DNA of 64,000 nucleotides from Silurus meridionalis (GCF_014805685.1 NC_060896.1:3972389-4036388), one strand, 5' to 3'. Positions 1 to 12,860 are shown, counted from the first letter of the stretch. Numbers and translations are program-made. Notes: generated by a model not told the origin, from the sequence alone.

Positions 1-229
1 ATCTTTGTATCTTTGTATCTCTCTCTCTCTCTCTCTCTCTTTGAAAATTTAATTAAAATGTAATTATATATGTTTCTCTGTCTGTCCATCAGAAATTCAT
101 TCAAATGCATTATATCCTCCTCTTATCTAAGTGTATTTGGACTCCTTTTGTCCAAATGTCTCTCTAAAAGCCAGTCAGAGTCCCCACTTGTCTCACTCAG
201 TAATTATAAAGTAATACAGTTTTTCTCAG

Positions 230-778
230 TTGCTTTGGAGCGTTTCTCAGATCCGAAATGAAATTCTCAAAACTACTTGTTCAACCTGCACATCATGTCG
301 TCACTTTTGCTCATCATAAGAACAATTTCTCGCCGCTTTGATCAAATTGCGAACACTTTGGTACGTCATTTAATCGATTGTGTATAGGTGTTTGATGTTT
401 CCTATATTATCAGTTGTTTATGTTCATGTAGATCAAAATATATTATACTGGTTTCACCTGAATAGTTTTAACCCCCAAAAACATCTCAGCATCAGTTCAT
501 TGTGTACAAAATGGTTAAACCAGTTGTCAGAATTTGTGATTCAACCTCGTGCATTTTCAATCACTGTAATCAAAACTGTAGTTTACATGAGGAAATGAAA
601 CAGTGTCATCATACTGACAATATGACCAAACATTTAGACGATCCTGTTTGTGTACAATGAAAAAAGGACGTGTCATTCTGATGGGAATGAGATGTTCATT
701 CACACAAATACTTAATTCTGAGAGATGAACTGAGGATTTTGAGAAAAGTTCAGGCTTTTGCAAGAAATCCAATGTGTT
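230..778 (-). mobile_element. DNA-transposon end or non-autonomous copy
   Basis: This stretch is similar, in inverse orientation, to 28,740-29,060. Shared landmarks include the gatttcttgcaaaagcc segment, the aatgaacatctcat segment and the segment around tgcacgaggttgaat. The second copy sits next to Tc1-like transposase remnants, so both are probably ends of one DNA-transposon family. It lies in an arhgef26 intron. Confidence 0.55.
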
Positions 779-972
779 GAGAACCGCGCATGAACCACGT
801 TAGAGTATGAACTACGTATGAACCACGTGAGAGTATGAACTACGCATGAACCACGTGAGAGTATGAACTACGCATGAACCACGTGAGAGTATGAACTACG
901 CATGAACAGTGCATGAACCACGTGAGAACCGCGCATGAACCACGTGAGAGTATGAACCACGCATGAACCGCG
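779..972. repeat. 28-bp minisatellite with E-box palindromes
   Basis: The repeated unit contains tgaaccacgtgagagtatga and then actacgca. Five copies keep the palindrome CACGTG (824, 852, 880, 919 and 941). The first unit has a degraded CACGTT. Spacings are 28, 28, 39 and 22 bp. It lies in an arhgef26 intron. Confidence 0.85.
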
Positions 973-1129
973 GTCGCTTCTGACCTCGTGCCTCCTTTTA
1001 TTTCATCGTAGTTGCCATTGTTGCTTTTGTGTGTAAATACATTACAGTTTATTTATTTTTTCTGTAGTAAATTATTTATATAGTTTTTATTTTAAAAAAC
1101 ATTTTGCAGGAGTCCCACAAACAAATGTA

Positions 1130-1210
1130 TTCTTCTGGAAATACTTGAGTAAAGTAAATACATGAAAAAGCTACTTAAGTACAGTAACAAAATACATTTA
1201 CTTCATTACT
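1130..1210. mobile_element. Fragment of a hAT-like MITE
   Basis: The segment from the cttaagtacagtaac motif to actgtcca matches the right end of the longer copy at 39,252-39,943. The left part is missing. Confidence 0.45.
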
Positions 1211-1430
1211 GTCCATTAATGACAATATCTATAGCTGTCTCACTTACCTGTCTCTCTCTCTCTCATTACAATGTATTAATATCTATACCTGTCTCCCTCT
1301 CCTGTCTTATTTTCTCCATGTGAGAGACCCATTAAAACATACTAACATTTGTCTCCCAATCTGTCCCCACATCTCTTTCTGTCTCACTAAGAGATCATAG
1401 AATCAATAAGTTTGAACATTTTCTCCATGT

Positions 1431-1433
<3 letters not shown>

Positions 1434-1475
<42 letters not shown>

Positions 1476-1612
1476 GGTGGTTATAATTGGGACTCCCGTG
1501 CGACCGGACTGAACCACATTCCTCGTAATCCCAGCATTCCTCAACTTCATGACCGTGTTTCTTCTTGCGTGTGTATGAGTGTGTGCATATGGGTTATAAC
1601 AACACCTTGATT

Positions 1613-1666
<54 letters not shown>

Positions 1667-1770
1667 ATGTTGTGCGATGACAGAATTTTGGTATGAGGTG
1701 CTTAGGTTTTGTGTTAAAGTGTATGTCAGTTGCTGTGTTTGTTTATGTGTGTGTGTGTGTGTGTGTGTGG
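1434..1770. repeat. (CT)n and (GT)n microsatellites
   Basis: (CT)n spans 1434-1473. (GT)n spans 1615-1661, with a shorter array at 1746-1769. All are intronic. Confidence 0.95.
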
Positions 1771-1794
1771 CTATTACAGTAAAATGTAATCACA

Positions 1795-1950
1795 AAAGGC
1801 TTATCACCGAGTGTCACAAACAACTACATGATTCACTGTTTAGGATTGAAGAGAATACTCAGAGAAAATCGAATAACCTGCACTCACACAGGGAGAACAC
1901 TTAAATCTCCAAACAGGCAGAAACCTGAGCTCAGGATCGAGCCCTGGAGC
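1795..1950. repeat. Decayed interspersed repeat fragment
   Basis: The cacacagggagaacac and ccctggagctgg motifs belong to a fish repeat whose better copy shares gaggaaacc and accctggagttgtgagg-type motifs (see 38,590-38,850). Confidence 0.4.
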
Positions 1951-2091
1951 TGGAAGGTGACAACATGGCATGATATTTGTACGTGAAGGCTCAAGAAACC
2001 TTCAACCTGCTTTCTGACTTCGTCAGAAATTCTGTGCATGTGTTTAATGTTCAGAAATCTGTTTTCAGTGTGTGTGTTTGTTGTGGCTCAC

Positions 2092-2237
2092 CACACTGAG
2101 CTGACTCCAGGAAGTCCGGATGGGTTTATACTGCACCACGATGCGCTCGTCCGCTTTGGGCTCCCTGGATTCCGCATCCTCATCTGAGTCATCATGCAAC
2201 GCTTTCTCCTGGTAGTTCTGATACAGAACCTCGTCTT
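2092..2237 (-). CDS. arhgef26: arhgef26 exon, residues 412-460
   Basis: The exon follows a ttctacag acceptor (ending at 2238) and ends at a gtgagc donor (2091-2086). Its first two bases complete Glu412. It then encodes DEVLYQNYQEKAL, an acidic stretch (DDSDEDAE), and KADERIVVQYKPIRTSWSQLSV. This matches the segment just before the DH domain of SGEF, including VLYQNY.EKAL and WSQLS. It ends in phase 0. No DH-domain exon is visible between it and the left edge, so the next intron exceeds 2 kb. A possible (CA)n-length effect on splicing is not testable from sequence alone. Confidence 0.94.
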
Positions 2238-2445
2238 CTGTAGAAATTAAACACATTCACCTGAATAACAGCTTCAAGCTTATTAAAACACTTGTTTAAG
2301 CTCATTTATTGTTTTTAAGCATTAGGCAATGGATCCAGGGTTGGATGAATCACTTTTTATCATTCCCACTATTAATTCAACCTACCCTGCTGTACTTAAT
2401 ACCTTCAGACCAACACACAAACACACACTGACATATGGCAAACAA

Positions 2446-3101
<656 letters not shown>

Positions 3102-3104
3102 GTG

Positions 3105-3108
<4 letters not shown>

Positions 3109-3193
<85 letters not shown>
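3109..3193. repeat. (TA)n microsatellite
   Basis: About 42 TA units lie just right of the Tc1-derived copy. Confidence 0.95.
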
Positions 3194-3198
<5 letters not shown>

Positions 3199-3704
3199 TG
3201 CATATATAGTGCATACAAATTTACTGACATAGTGCCAAAATACTGGGCGGTAAACGTAGGTACAAGGTAGCTGTTTATTAATAAACTAGCAGCATTGCCT
3301 TAAATGACTTCGCCTTAATTACATACCCTTGACATTTGAGAAGACAATCCTGAGATAGCTAAAATAACACGTAAATGTGTTTATCATTTCCTTGAAATCT
3401 AAGCACATGAAACCTGATCTTTTCAAGTTCAATCTAGAAAACAAAAGAAATGCCATTAAGCGGCCATAAAATAGAGAAAATAAACACAAATTTCGAGAAT
3501 GAGCTGTGGAGAAACTCTTACTATTAGCAGAGGCATCAAGGTTACTAAGATCCCAAGAAACTTGAAGGGACCGAATATTACCAAAAGAAACCCGAACATA
3601 TATGTACTGTATGTATGGTTCTCTTCAGTGTGAGAAGCATAAATGTTTAAAGGTAGGCAAGTTGAGCTATCAAAATCTGCCTGAAAAACTAGATGAAAGT
3701 TTGT

Positions 3705-4104
3705 GGAGATTATATGTGCTTTCACCCCCCTTCCACATTGAGTCCCAATTTGCTGTTATTGTAACCACCATTCTAGGAAGATGTTCCACCAGATTTTGGA
3801 GTGTGCTTGTGGAGAATCATTCAGCCACAAGATTGTTAGTACAATCAGGCGCTTGATGTAGGTGAGGTGAGGATTCAAATTCATCTCAAAGGTGTTCAAT
3901 AGCAGCAGATCTTCCACTCCAACCCATGTTAAGCATATCTTTATGAACACAGGGGTGTTGTCATGCTGAGACATAAAATTCATACTAGCTCATCCAGAGA
4001 CGTCCTATACAATTATGTGCCTTTAACTTTGTGGTAACAGTTTTGAGAAGAACCACATACGGCTGGAAAAGTCAGGTGTCCCAAAACTTTTGCCCATATG
4101 CAAT
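3705..4104 (-). mobile_element. Tc1-derived element, copy 2
   Basis: This is the same family as 2600-3101 but in opposite orientation. It includes gaagatgttccaccag, gtgcttgtggag, tcctatacaattatgtgc and the end ggtgtcccaaaacttttg. The left end is unclear. It is intronic. Confidence 0.75.
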
Positions 4105-4532
4105 ACCTCTGTGAGAGCTTACTGTAATTACACAGAGTGATAGAAGGTGTATGTGAGATGTCACCAAGCAATAAGAAATTAGAGAGGCAAAAGTTTGCTG
4201 ATCGCTAATTACTACCTGGTAGCATCACCATTGTTATAAACTAAGAAAACTACATTCCTGTTTTCTAATACCTGAACCAAGCTTCACAAAGTGACGGGTC
4301 AAAGTACACTTCATATCAGCACAAAAACGAAAGTAAACCACACCCATAAATAAATGTGTACTGGCGTACAAAGTCCTTTTCTTAGCAGTGAATTAGCATT
4401 TCTGCTGGGTGCTCGGTCTATTGGGGGTTATTGCAAATTGTAAATGCTTTAACCTCTGTAGCAGAATGGGTTTATAATGCAGTGGGTAAATTCGGAGAAG
4501 ATCAGATTTAAGATTGTGTAGTTGGGTCTTAC

Positions 4533-4581
4533 CTTCACTATCAAATGTCCTCTGGCTCTGTATTCTCTTCTTCTCTCCAAC
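4533..4581 (-). CDS. arhgef26: arhgef26 small exon, residues 396-411 plus one base
   Basis: This is a 49-nt exon between a cttcttcag acceptor (ending at 4582) and a gtaaga donor (4532-4527). It encodes VGEKKRIQSQRTFDSE plus the first base of a Glu codon. It lines up with the basic KKxxxxxQxTFDxE segment just before the acidic VLYQNY block of SGEF proteins. The incoming phase is 0 and the outgoing phase is 1, as both neighbouring exons require. No repeat overlaps it, although it lies between Tc1-derived and SINE-like insertions. Confidence 0.9.
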
Positions 4582-4854
4582 CTGAAGAAGACATAAACGA
4601 TTAGCTAATGTCGGTCTGTTAAATAAACCTCGCGACAGCGGTTCATTTTTATTAATGCCAAATAGCTCGTATCATTGAAGTCATGGTTAGCAATGTAGCA
4701 TTTGTGTGTTCAGGATTTTGCTAAACAGTAACGAATGATACAAAATCTAAAAAAAGGTCATGTTGCTAATAATGATTGGGGTTAGCGTTACAGAAGTGGG
4801 TTTATGCTAACGATTTCCTATTCATATGGAGAAAGGTGTGTTTGTGTGTGACAG

Positions 4855-5100
4855 GCATTTATTTATTTCTTTATTTTTAGAGCACTTTATTGATCCCACT
4901 GGGGAACAATATTTGTTATTACTTCACATATCCAAGGCTTGAACCTCCGACCAGTAACTCAGAGCCTTAAACACTGAGATACCACCTCCCCTTGAGCGTT
5001 AAGGGCCTTGCTCAAAAGCCCAGCAATGGCAGCTTGGTGGCGCTGGGATTTGAACTTGATCTGGACCTTGCGATTCCTTTAATAAGATCACTGACACTTA
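4855..5100. mobile_element. SINE-like repeat, 'ggcccagca' family copy 1
   Basis: Diagnostic segments are ggccttgctcaaaagcccag, cagcttggtggcgctgg and gatttgaactt. The unit recurs at 22,985, 30,405, 33,335 and 57,600. Part of the family's tail (tctgccaaatgcc.taaatgtaa type) is visible in the 57.6-kb copy. The origin is likely a SINE. Confidence 0.6.
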
Positions 5101-7220
5101 AACCTGGTTGATTGGAATATTTAAAGCAAAAATCCAATTTTTTTTTGTGTCTTTTCCTGCTTCTGGTTCTTCCATTCACACCGGCCTGTTAAAATCTGAA
5201 GAATGGACATTAGCAGACACGGTTCATTTCCACCTCCTCGCAACCTTTCAGGTCTTCGACCTCTATGACCCCTTTATAAGGCCTTTGTGCCTTGCATGGA
5301 AGTGTTTGGCAGAGCTAATTTGAGGACGCTGGAAGCTTTGTTGCTCTAGCAAACCTAATCAGCGTTCTTTATACGTGGCGACGGGACGAAAAATGACGGC
5401 CGCTCCATGACATCATTCTGGATTTATTCACATTTATCAGTACTGTTACTTGTATTCACTTTATTTAAAAGATATGATTATCTAGCATGAGTTACAGAAG
5501 TGCTTATCTTTCTAGATAAGAAAAATTAGACCAAGTCTAAAGATCTGAACAAGTTGAGGGACAGGAGTCGTGTTGACGTCACAATACGATGATGGAATCT
5601 ATTTCGAGAGATTGTTTTATATGTTGTGCACTCTAGAAATGTGTCAACATTACCAGGAAATGGTTCATCCTGTTGGATCTGCTCAGTTTTGATTTGAAAA
5701 CTTTAAGCAGAAGTCTGAAGCCTGGAAGGAGATTCAGGTTGAGGTACTTTCTCTGATAGTAACACTTGAGTGCAAGTAGAGGAAAATGGTGCAACTTGTT
5801 ATGTATGACACTGTATAATGAACATCAATCCTATAACATAATACAGGCGTGTCGCGACCTGTTATGTAACACTCCAGTAAAATATCAACAAAGCCATAAT
5901 TACTTTTAGCCGTGTGCTCAGTTTGAGTCTAATTACAAAAACAATGCACAGGTTAATATTTAATGTGGATTTAAGCTTAATGGCAAAACAGTTGAACGTA
6001 TTTCTCGTCATATGGTTTGCTGGAAGGATTTTGGATTAAAAAGGTTTTTCCACAGCACATGGATTCTACATAACCTTGTACTTTACCAGCATGTTTCAGT
6101 ACATACTTCCATCCATCAAAAGATACATATTCCATACAGTTTTATTACAGGAAACTGGTTTAAAAAAGGATTTAAGGTCTTACCTTTGAAAAGGTTTCTG
6201 CAGGGTTCTTGTTTAATGATTATTCAGAAGCCTCTTAAGGTATTTTAAGTAGCTTTATTTTCTTCGACTACAGAACCATAAACAAAGTTACATCTAGCAC
6301 CCATAAAGAGGAAAAAGTTCTATGTTAAACCCTACATAAAAGTTTCAACAGCCTTCAACCAATCCAATTGCAGGGCTCCAGGCTACCTAAACATTTTAGT
6401 TTAGACCTACAGTAAAAGATTCAATGTAGCTTGCTAAAAATGCCTTCAATTGCATGGGTTCTAGTTAGAAATTATTAGATTATTAGAAATCCAGAAGTCA
6501 GAAATTACTGAATAATCCTTGAGGTTTTTAGTTTGAACACATTTTTTCTACAAAAAAATACTGATTTTCTCAGAGAAGAGACTTTGTGGTTACATCAATC
6601 GCCCTCAAGGGTATATTAGGTTTTTCAAAGTTCTACATAGAACCCTACATCGGAGTATCGATTTCTAGCTTGCATAGACCTAGGCCCTAGCACCTAGACC
6701 TAGGAAAAACCTTGAAGGGTCTGTGTAGGAAAAGATGTTTCTTATAAGGTGCCAATCCAGAAACCCAGAACTGGAAGCGTTTTCAAATTGCAGTAAGAAT
6801 ATTATTAAAATGAGAATATTGTCCAATTGTGGTAATATTAATAAAGTTCTGCATAGAACCCTAAAGTAGTTTTTTATTTCTGAAAAGGATCCAGGTGGAA
6901 TCTCTTTAAAAATCTAGAAGTGGTGAGTATTTAATAGGTTCGCTATACTTTTATGATTCGGAAAGTGACCAATAATTTGTGACCAATATTTTATATTTTA
7001 TATATTGATTAATTTCTCCTCGCTAAACTGTTTCTCGAAAGCGCGTTCTCTTAGCATCGCTGCTGCTACGTGAATATGGCGCATCACAACACTACGAAGA
7101 CCGAGGCTTTTCCTGAGAGTCACATATAATACAGATTAACATGGCAGAGGTAGAGCTGTAACTTCCTAAAGACAGAATACTAAAAACGTCTGCTTTTATT
7201 TAATCTTTTTTTTATTATTA
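5101..7220. other. arhgef26 intron, mostly unique
   Basis: No exon or long frame with family similarity is seen. The part around 5,150-5,400 is less AT-rich and free of recognisable repeats, so it could be conserved non-coding DNA. From 6,000 to 6,950 short phrases such as aggttttt, gttctacatagaaccctac and tctagaagt recur, suggesting an old decayed repeat. Confidence 0.5.
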
Positions 7221-7320
7221 TTTATTGGTAATGTTGGCTATGCATCAAGATGTGAATTGCATCGACCTCAGTGATGGATTTAGATATCAGCTGTTCTGAT
7301 ATCAGTAAAGCTGAACTCAC

Positions 7321-8505
7321 CTTGCTTTTGGTTGGTCGCGGACTCCTGGGTCCTTCTTTCACCTCTGGGACCCCTTTTAGAAGGTCTGAAGGAACGTCCA
7401 GGTCAACACCACTGACCACAGCCCGGCGGTAAGATGTTGACCTCAGGCCTCTTCTGAACAGTCCTGGCACATCCTCGCCATCCGCCTCTTGAACATCCTT
7501 ACTACTGGAGAAGAACGCGCCACTCTCCACCATGCTCCGAGCTCGGAGGGAACGTTTAGAAGAGTCTTTCAAGACCAGAGAATGGATAGTTTTGCCTGAT
7601 CGTTTCTCAGATGCCAGATTGTGAGGAATGAGCTGCTGGCTGCCCATCTTCAATGCAGCGGGGCTGTGGGTACTGAGTACCATGCTGGGTATGGGTGACT
7701 TGACTTCTGAACACTGGGAGGAGCTTGAAGAATGGTGTGGTGTTACTGTTTTGCATTCGGATGGAGACAGAGATTGAGGAGTTATGGGATCGGATGGTGT
7801 GCTGGGAACAGAGGAGAAGGAAGAAGAGCAAGAAGAAAGAGAGGAAGTGCTGGACATGGAGTTGTGAGATGAAGAAGATCCAAGAGACACGGAGGAAGAA
7901 TACTGTTGAGGGGAATTCTGAGAAGGAGAGCCAGATTTCTGTGGGGGTTGTCTATCTGATATTGGGGATGGGTCCCCGAACACAATTTGCTCCCTCTGGG
8001 AAATAAGGGTAAATGGGTTAGACAGGCGCTTCAGAGATTCACGGTCTCTTTTGGTCTCCTTTTTGCTTAGGCCATTGGGAGTGTTTGTAGATAGGTTGGT
8101 TTGGGGCACCTGGTTATTGTCAATGGAGTCATTATTATTATTCTCTGATCTGAATCTTGCCAGAGAAAAGCTTCCACTGGATAGGTGCCCGATACTAATG
8201 CTCCTTACAACACGAGTCTTACGGGCAGGTTTGTTCAAAACATGTTTGATCACCATGGTGCTTTGTGGAGTGGTGATCGTCTCTGCAGGTTGTGTGACGG
8301 TAAAAGAGCAGTTGTCCTCCACAGGGAAATCGGTCATAAGGACACCATCAATCTGATAGCTCAAAGGTCTTGGTTTGGGCTTCAGGTTGCCATTCGAGAC
8401 CTGGTCCGAGGCACGCTTCTTCCACAGAGGAAGGATGATGTTGTTGCTGCTGCTGCTACGGCTGTTGTTGTTGTTGGAAAAATCTACCTCGTTGCTAAAC
8501 TCCAT
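7321..8505 (-). CDS. arhgef26: arhgef26 first coding exon, residues 1-395
   Basis: This exon gives the N-terminal regulatory region of the RhoG exchange factor Arhgef26. The ATG at 8505-8503 has G at -3 and G at +4. An in-frame TGA at 8529-8527 leaves no earlier ATG. Conserved blocks are EVDF (residues 6-9), PLWKKR (26-31), KPRP..SYQ..GVLMTDFPVED (44-64), VLSTHSPAALK..QQLIP..LASE (276-300), RSMVE (323-327) and GLRSTSYRRAVVSG (353-366). Residues 190-265 are very rich in serine, where the mammalian protein is proline-rich. The exon ends on a codon boundary (...TKSK) at a gtgagt donor (7320-7315). The open frame runs about 100 bases into the intron before a stop. The region should be largely disordered and basic, with many possible phosphorylation sites. 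Confidence 0.95.
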
Positions 8506-8533
8506 AGCAAGGTCACTGTGCAAACATCACGGC
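8506..8533 (-). other. arhgef26: arhgef26 5' UTR part of first coding exon (inferred)
   Basis: A pyrimidine-rich tract ending in cttcag lies just above the start codon, so the exon probably begins at 8533 with 28 nt of 5' UTR. It contains a short upstream frame (ATG at 8527, TGA at 8515-8513, encoding MFAQ) that is out of frame with the main start. Confidence 0.6.
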
Positions 8534-8910
8534 CTGAAGCGAAACCGAGACAAGATTAATTTGCCTGTAGCAAACCACAGTTTCCTCGCTACTCTTACTG
8601 ATCACTTATTAGCCTAATGTAGTGGAGCTAAGAGTAGAAGAAGTCTTGGTAATTAATTTTCATGAGGGAAAAGTGTCTGAGAGAATACAGAACACAAATG
8701 ATCAGATAAAATCCGAATACACAAGTCCTATTCCTATAAAAAAAATCTATTTTAATTAAAAATAAAGCTCCATGTTTATGGGTGGAACCATCAAGAGAAC
8801 TTGTATGTATGGTACATAGTTGGACCTCAAGAACATGCATATGAATGGAGCAGTTCAAAGCAGTTACTGTTTAACCAGGTGAGGCAACGCAATAATCAAA
8901 CCAAAACTAC

Positions 8911-9534
<624 letters not shown>

Positions 9535-9559
9535 AGTCAATGTTAAAGTGTTTTTTGTT

Positions 9560-10100
9560 TGATTTAATAAAAACTTTCACTACCTGAATATTCACCAGCT
9601 CTTTGCTGCACATCAGCAGTTCTCAGAACAGTAGTTATTGTTTAACCAGGTGAGGCAACGCAGAGCAAACTAGCAAACTGAAACTTGGACACAGGAACCT
9701 ACTGCTTATAAACCAGAAGACTATCAACAATAACTTCTAGGTGGCAGATTTCTACTGGACTGCAAACTGTTGAGAGGAAGAAATGCGCTCTTGTAGGTTT
9801 GGTATGTGTTACAGGGAAGCGCATGCAGTTGACAGTAGAATAATTCATGTAGAATGAGTGTTTAAGATCTGCATCTCTGACGGATTAAATGTGTGAATGA
9901 TGTTCTCTTGAAGAGTGAAGGAAGAGCAGAGTTTCACCTCTTTACTCCTGAGAGTGGAGTGAAGAATGAGGGTTATTGTTTTGGAAAGGACACCTCCACC
10001 TTCTCTGCGCATTACTCTAAAGCAGTAAGATGTTTCTTCCAAACTAACGCTGAAATGTTACTCTGAAATATTCCACCACCACCTCAAGGACAATCTCATA
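9560..10100. other. Intron 1 segment between array and exon 1
   Basis: A phrase containing gtttaaccaggtgaggcaacgc occurs at about 8,869-8,890 and again at about 9,640-9,661, flanking the TATC array. This suggests a duplication around the microsatellite. Nothing else is recognised. Confidence 0.5.
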
Positions 10101-10106
10101 CTTTAC

Positions 10107-10340
10107 CTGTACGTGCACTTCTCTGCGGCAGGACCCGGGGCTCAGATCAGCTCATGGTCCGGTGGTTTTAGCGCCTCAGATCCGGGGGATTATCCTGGGT
10201 GTGAAAGTTCAGAACAGTCCACTGGGTTTAACTCCACATCCTCGCGCGCACTTCTCTGCGGAGACCTGTGCACGAGCGCGCGCACCGCGTCCGAAGTTTA
10301 CTGACGGAATATTTTGGCACGCGAGCGCAAGATTGTCCGA
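10107..10340 (-). other. arhgef26: Inferred non-coding exon 1 of arhgef26
   Basis: Read on the minus strand, a GC- and CpG-rich segment ends in CAG followed by gtaaag, a good donor at 10106-10101. It is in the right place to be a 5' UTR exon spliced to 8533. It holds two tiny frames, ATG TGG AGT TAA (10239-10228) and ATG AGC TGA (10155-10147). A 13-bp string, CGCAGAGAAGTGC on the gene strand, occurs twice (about 10,115 and 10,247). The 5' boundary is a guess. Confidence 0.5.
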
Positions 10341-10400
10341 AGTTCGGGAGTGACGTCAGGGACACGCCCATTTTCCCCACTGCGTTAACAATTAAAACGA
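10200..10400 (-). promoter_or_regulatory. CpG-rich promoter region with a full CRE
   Basis: CpG dinucleotides cluster here (gcgcgc, cgcgcgcac, ccgcgtccg, acgcgagcgc), while flanking DNA is AT-rich and CpG-poor. A perfect palindromic CRE, TGACGTCA, is at 10351-10358, just upstream of the inferred exon 1. No TATA box is evident, as is typical of CpG-island promoters. Confidence 0.55.
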
Positions 10401-10428
10401 TCAGGTTCATAACGGGGATAAACAATAC

Positions 10429-10429
10429 A

Positions 10430-10523
<94 letters not shown>

Positions 10524-10558
10524 ATATCTATCTATCTACCTCTCTATCTATCTATCTC

Positions 10559-10620
<62 letters not shown>

Positions 10621-10749
10621 ATCTATCTATCTATCTACCTCTATCTATCTATCTATCTATCTATCTATTCATCTATCTATCTATCTATCTATCTATATCT
10701 ATCTATCTATCTATCTATCTACCTCTCTATCTATCTATCTATCTACCTC

Positions 10750-10809
<60 letters not shown>

Positions 10810-10813
10810 CCTC

Positions 10814-10890
<77 letters not shown>

Positions 10891-10914
10891 ATATCTATCT
10901 ATCTATCTATCTAC
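10429..10914. repeat. (TATC)n array, about 485 bp, upstream of arhgef26
   Basis: This is almost pure TATC with occasional TACC and TCTC interruptions. It starts 70 bp beyond the CRE and reads GATA on the gene strand. Confidence 0.97.
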
Positions 10915-10919
10915 CTAAA

Positions 10920-11900
10920 AACATTTTAGTTTAGTTTAGTTGCCAATATAAACTGTGTGTATGTTTATTTTATATTACTGCTTTGTCGTTTTTGCAAATA
11001 ATTAAAAATAAATCAGATTTTATTTCCGGTTCCATAAGATTTTGTTTTGTTAATATTATTAATTGATTTGTTTGTTTTTTAGGTTTATTCTCCCCCCCGA
11101 AAAAAGGTTGTTATACTGACTATAACAACCTACTAAATCATAAATACAGGTCATATGGGAAATAAATATGTTTGTTTGTTTTTTTCAACAAACATTATTA
11201 TTAATGTAGCTCCGGATCATTATTTATTTATTATGTATTTGTTTATTTGTTTATTAATTTTTTTTATTGTATGTCCAGACCATGGATATTCATACATATT
11301 TATATCCCGGAAAATGTGTTTGTTGTATGGTTGGTTGATTGGTTGTTTGGTTAGTCGTTTGTTTGATTGATTTGTTGATTGGTTTGGTTTTTATTGTAAT
11401 TGTAATTGCCTTTTATAACTGTTTCATTTTGTTTTAAGTTCCATACACATAACACATGCTATTATGAATCCAGTACAGCTCTATAGTTTCACTCCTAATG
11501 TTGTAGAGTTTCCTGTACGGGATTTTCTGGTTTCCTCTCAACTCCCAATGTCACATGTCACCAAGTTGTACTGTTTTGTAAAAACTTTCATACGTTGCAG
11601 CATTTCGTTTTACCGAAATGATTGTGGAAAACTTTTAAAGCCCTTTCTATTTGGTAGCCTGCACTACCTTTCTTCTCCTTTTGGTGGCAGCAAATCTCAT
11701 TTTAGTGTTTCTCTGATGCAGTGTTCTACTCCGACTGCTGGCTGAAATGTTCATTTACACTCTCAAAAAAGAATCCAGAGCTCCTCAATAGTTCTGTGAG
11801 CTGGTTGGGTGTCTAATCATAATACAGAGATGCAGATAAATCTCAAATTCTTTCCTTCTTTCACTATTTTTTTTCTTCTGGCCCACAGACACTCTTGCTT
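10920..11900. other. AT-rich intergenic DNA
   Basis: T-rich stretches with repeated ttgtttg and ttgattggtt phrases are present. I see no gene. Confidence 0.5.
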
Positions 11901-11936
11901 TCGCTGGGATCTCGACATGTCATGAATCATGAATAG

Positions 11937-12107
11937 GCAGCTCATCAACTAAAGCTTAATACCAGCAAAACTGAACTGCTGTTCATCCCTGGTAATTTAT
12001 CTCCAAGTCAATATCTTGTGATCTTTGCGGACAACTCTCTGATCTCACATTTGGTCACTGGACACAACCTTGGACAATCAACTGCCCTTTTATTCTCACA
12101 TTGCTGA
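11937..12107 (+). pseudogene. Decayed L2-type LINE reverse transcriptase fragment
   Basis: One frame reads AAHQLKLNTSKTELLFIPGN, then SPSQYLVIFADNSLI, then a diverged TGHNLG, then a stop. The HHLKLNxSKTE(L/I)LFIP block and the xxNLGV motif are typical of L2/CR1-clade reverse transcriptases after the catalytic core. The flanks are degraded, and only this piece is still open (57 codons). Confidence 0.75.
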
Positions 12108-12334
12108 TCTAACACACATGTTCTTCCCTGCACACTTGACATAATCTGTGATGGGGAAATGCTCTGTTGTATGGTTCACCAAGACACAAAACTAAAAAAT
12201 GTCTCAAGCTTCAACATTTAAACTTTTTTTTTTTTTAAGTTTTTGTGTTTATTCACATTTTATAATCTTCAGACATAGTAAGCAAGTTCAGAAAACAGAA
12301 AAACATGAAAGCATTACCTGAACATGACTGCAGA

Positions 12335-12641
12335 TTAATCATTTTAAGTCAAGTTGCTTTACTGACATTTCAGCCATGTACACTACAGTACACAGCAAAT
12401 GAAACAAGGAGTAACATGCACCATTAAATAACACAAATTAACACAAGATAAAACAAATCTAACTGGTAAAATAAACAGACCTATACACACTGCATTCAAT
12501 ATAGTGCATGAGTGCAAACAACATTTAGTGCAACAACACAACAGTCCTGTAAGAATTCAAAAGCGAACAGTACACCGAGCTGAATGTTTATATAAATTGT
12601 CCATGTAATAAATAGTGTAGGTGTAAGCATTTGGTGATGAA

Positions 12642-12688
<47 letters not shown>

Positions 12689-12860
12689 AGTCATGTCTTT
12701 GTCAGTCTGGCTTTGAGGCTCTCAGTGATTTAACACCTTTTTCCAGACAGTAGGAGGGTGAAGAGTGTATGTGAGGGCTTGCTGATGGCTTTGTGGATGC
12801 AGCATGTTGTGTAAATGTCCGTGATGGGGAAGAGAACTCCAGATTAACTTCTCAGTGGGA
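12335..12860 (-). mobile_element. LINE 3'-region-like repeat, reverse orientation
   Basis: A block beginning with aagtcaagttgctttactga, followed by tacagtacacagcaaatgaaac, ends in a part containing gtttgaggctctcag-like and ggcttgctgatggcttt phrases. This resembles the 3' untranslated region of common fish L2-type LINEs in antisense. A (GT)n tract (12,643-12,687) interrupts it. Confidence 0.55.

Noticed and set aside
1..2091. DH-domain exon of arhgef26
   Set aside because: No minus-strand frame with DH-domain residues and splice sites was found. The stretch holds microsatellites, a minisatellite and element pieces.
7222..7320. Continuation of the large arhgef26 frame past TKSK
   Set aside because: A consensus donor follows TKSK, the further residues do not match SGEF, and the next exon joins in phase.
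8505..8523. Start six codons upstream of the chosen arhgef26 ATG
   Set aside because: The codon at 8523-8521 is TTG, and an in-frame TGA lies at 8529-8527. ATG 8505 has good context and fits the family N-terminus.
7725..8559. Plus-strand frames across the large arhgef26 exon
   Set aside because: They are antisense shadows of the coding exon and match no family.
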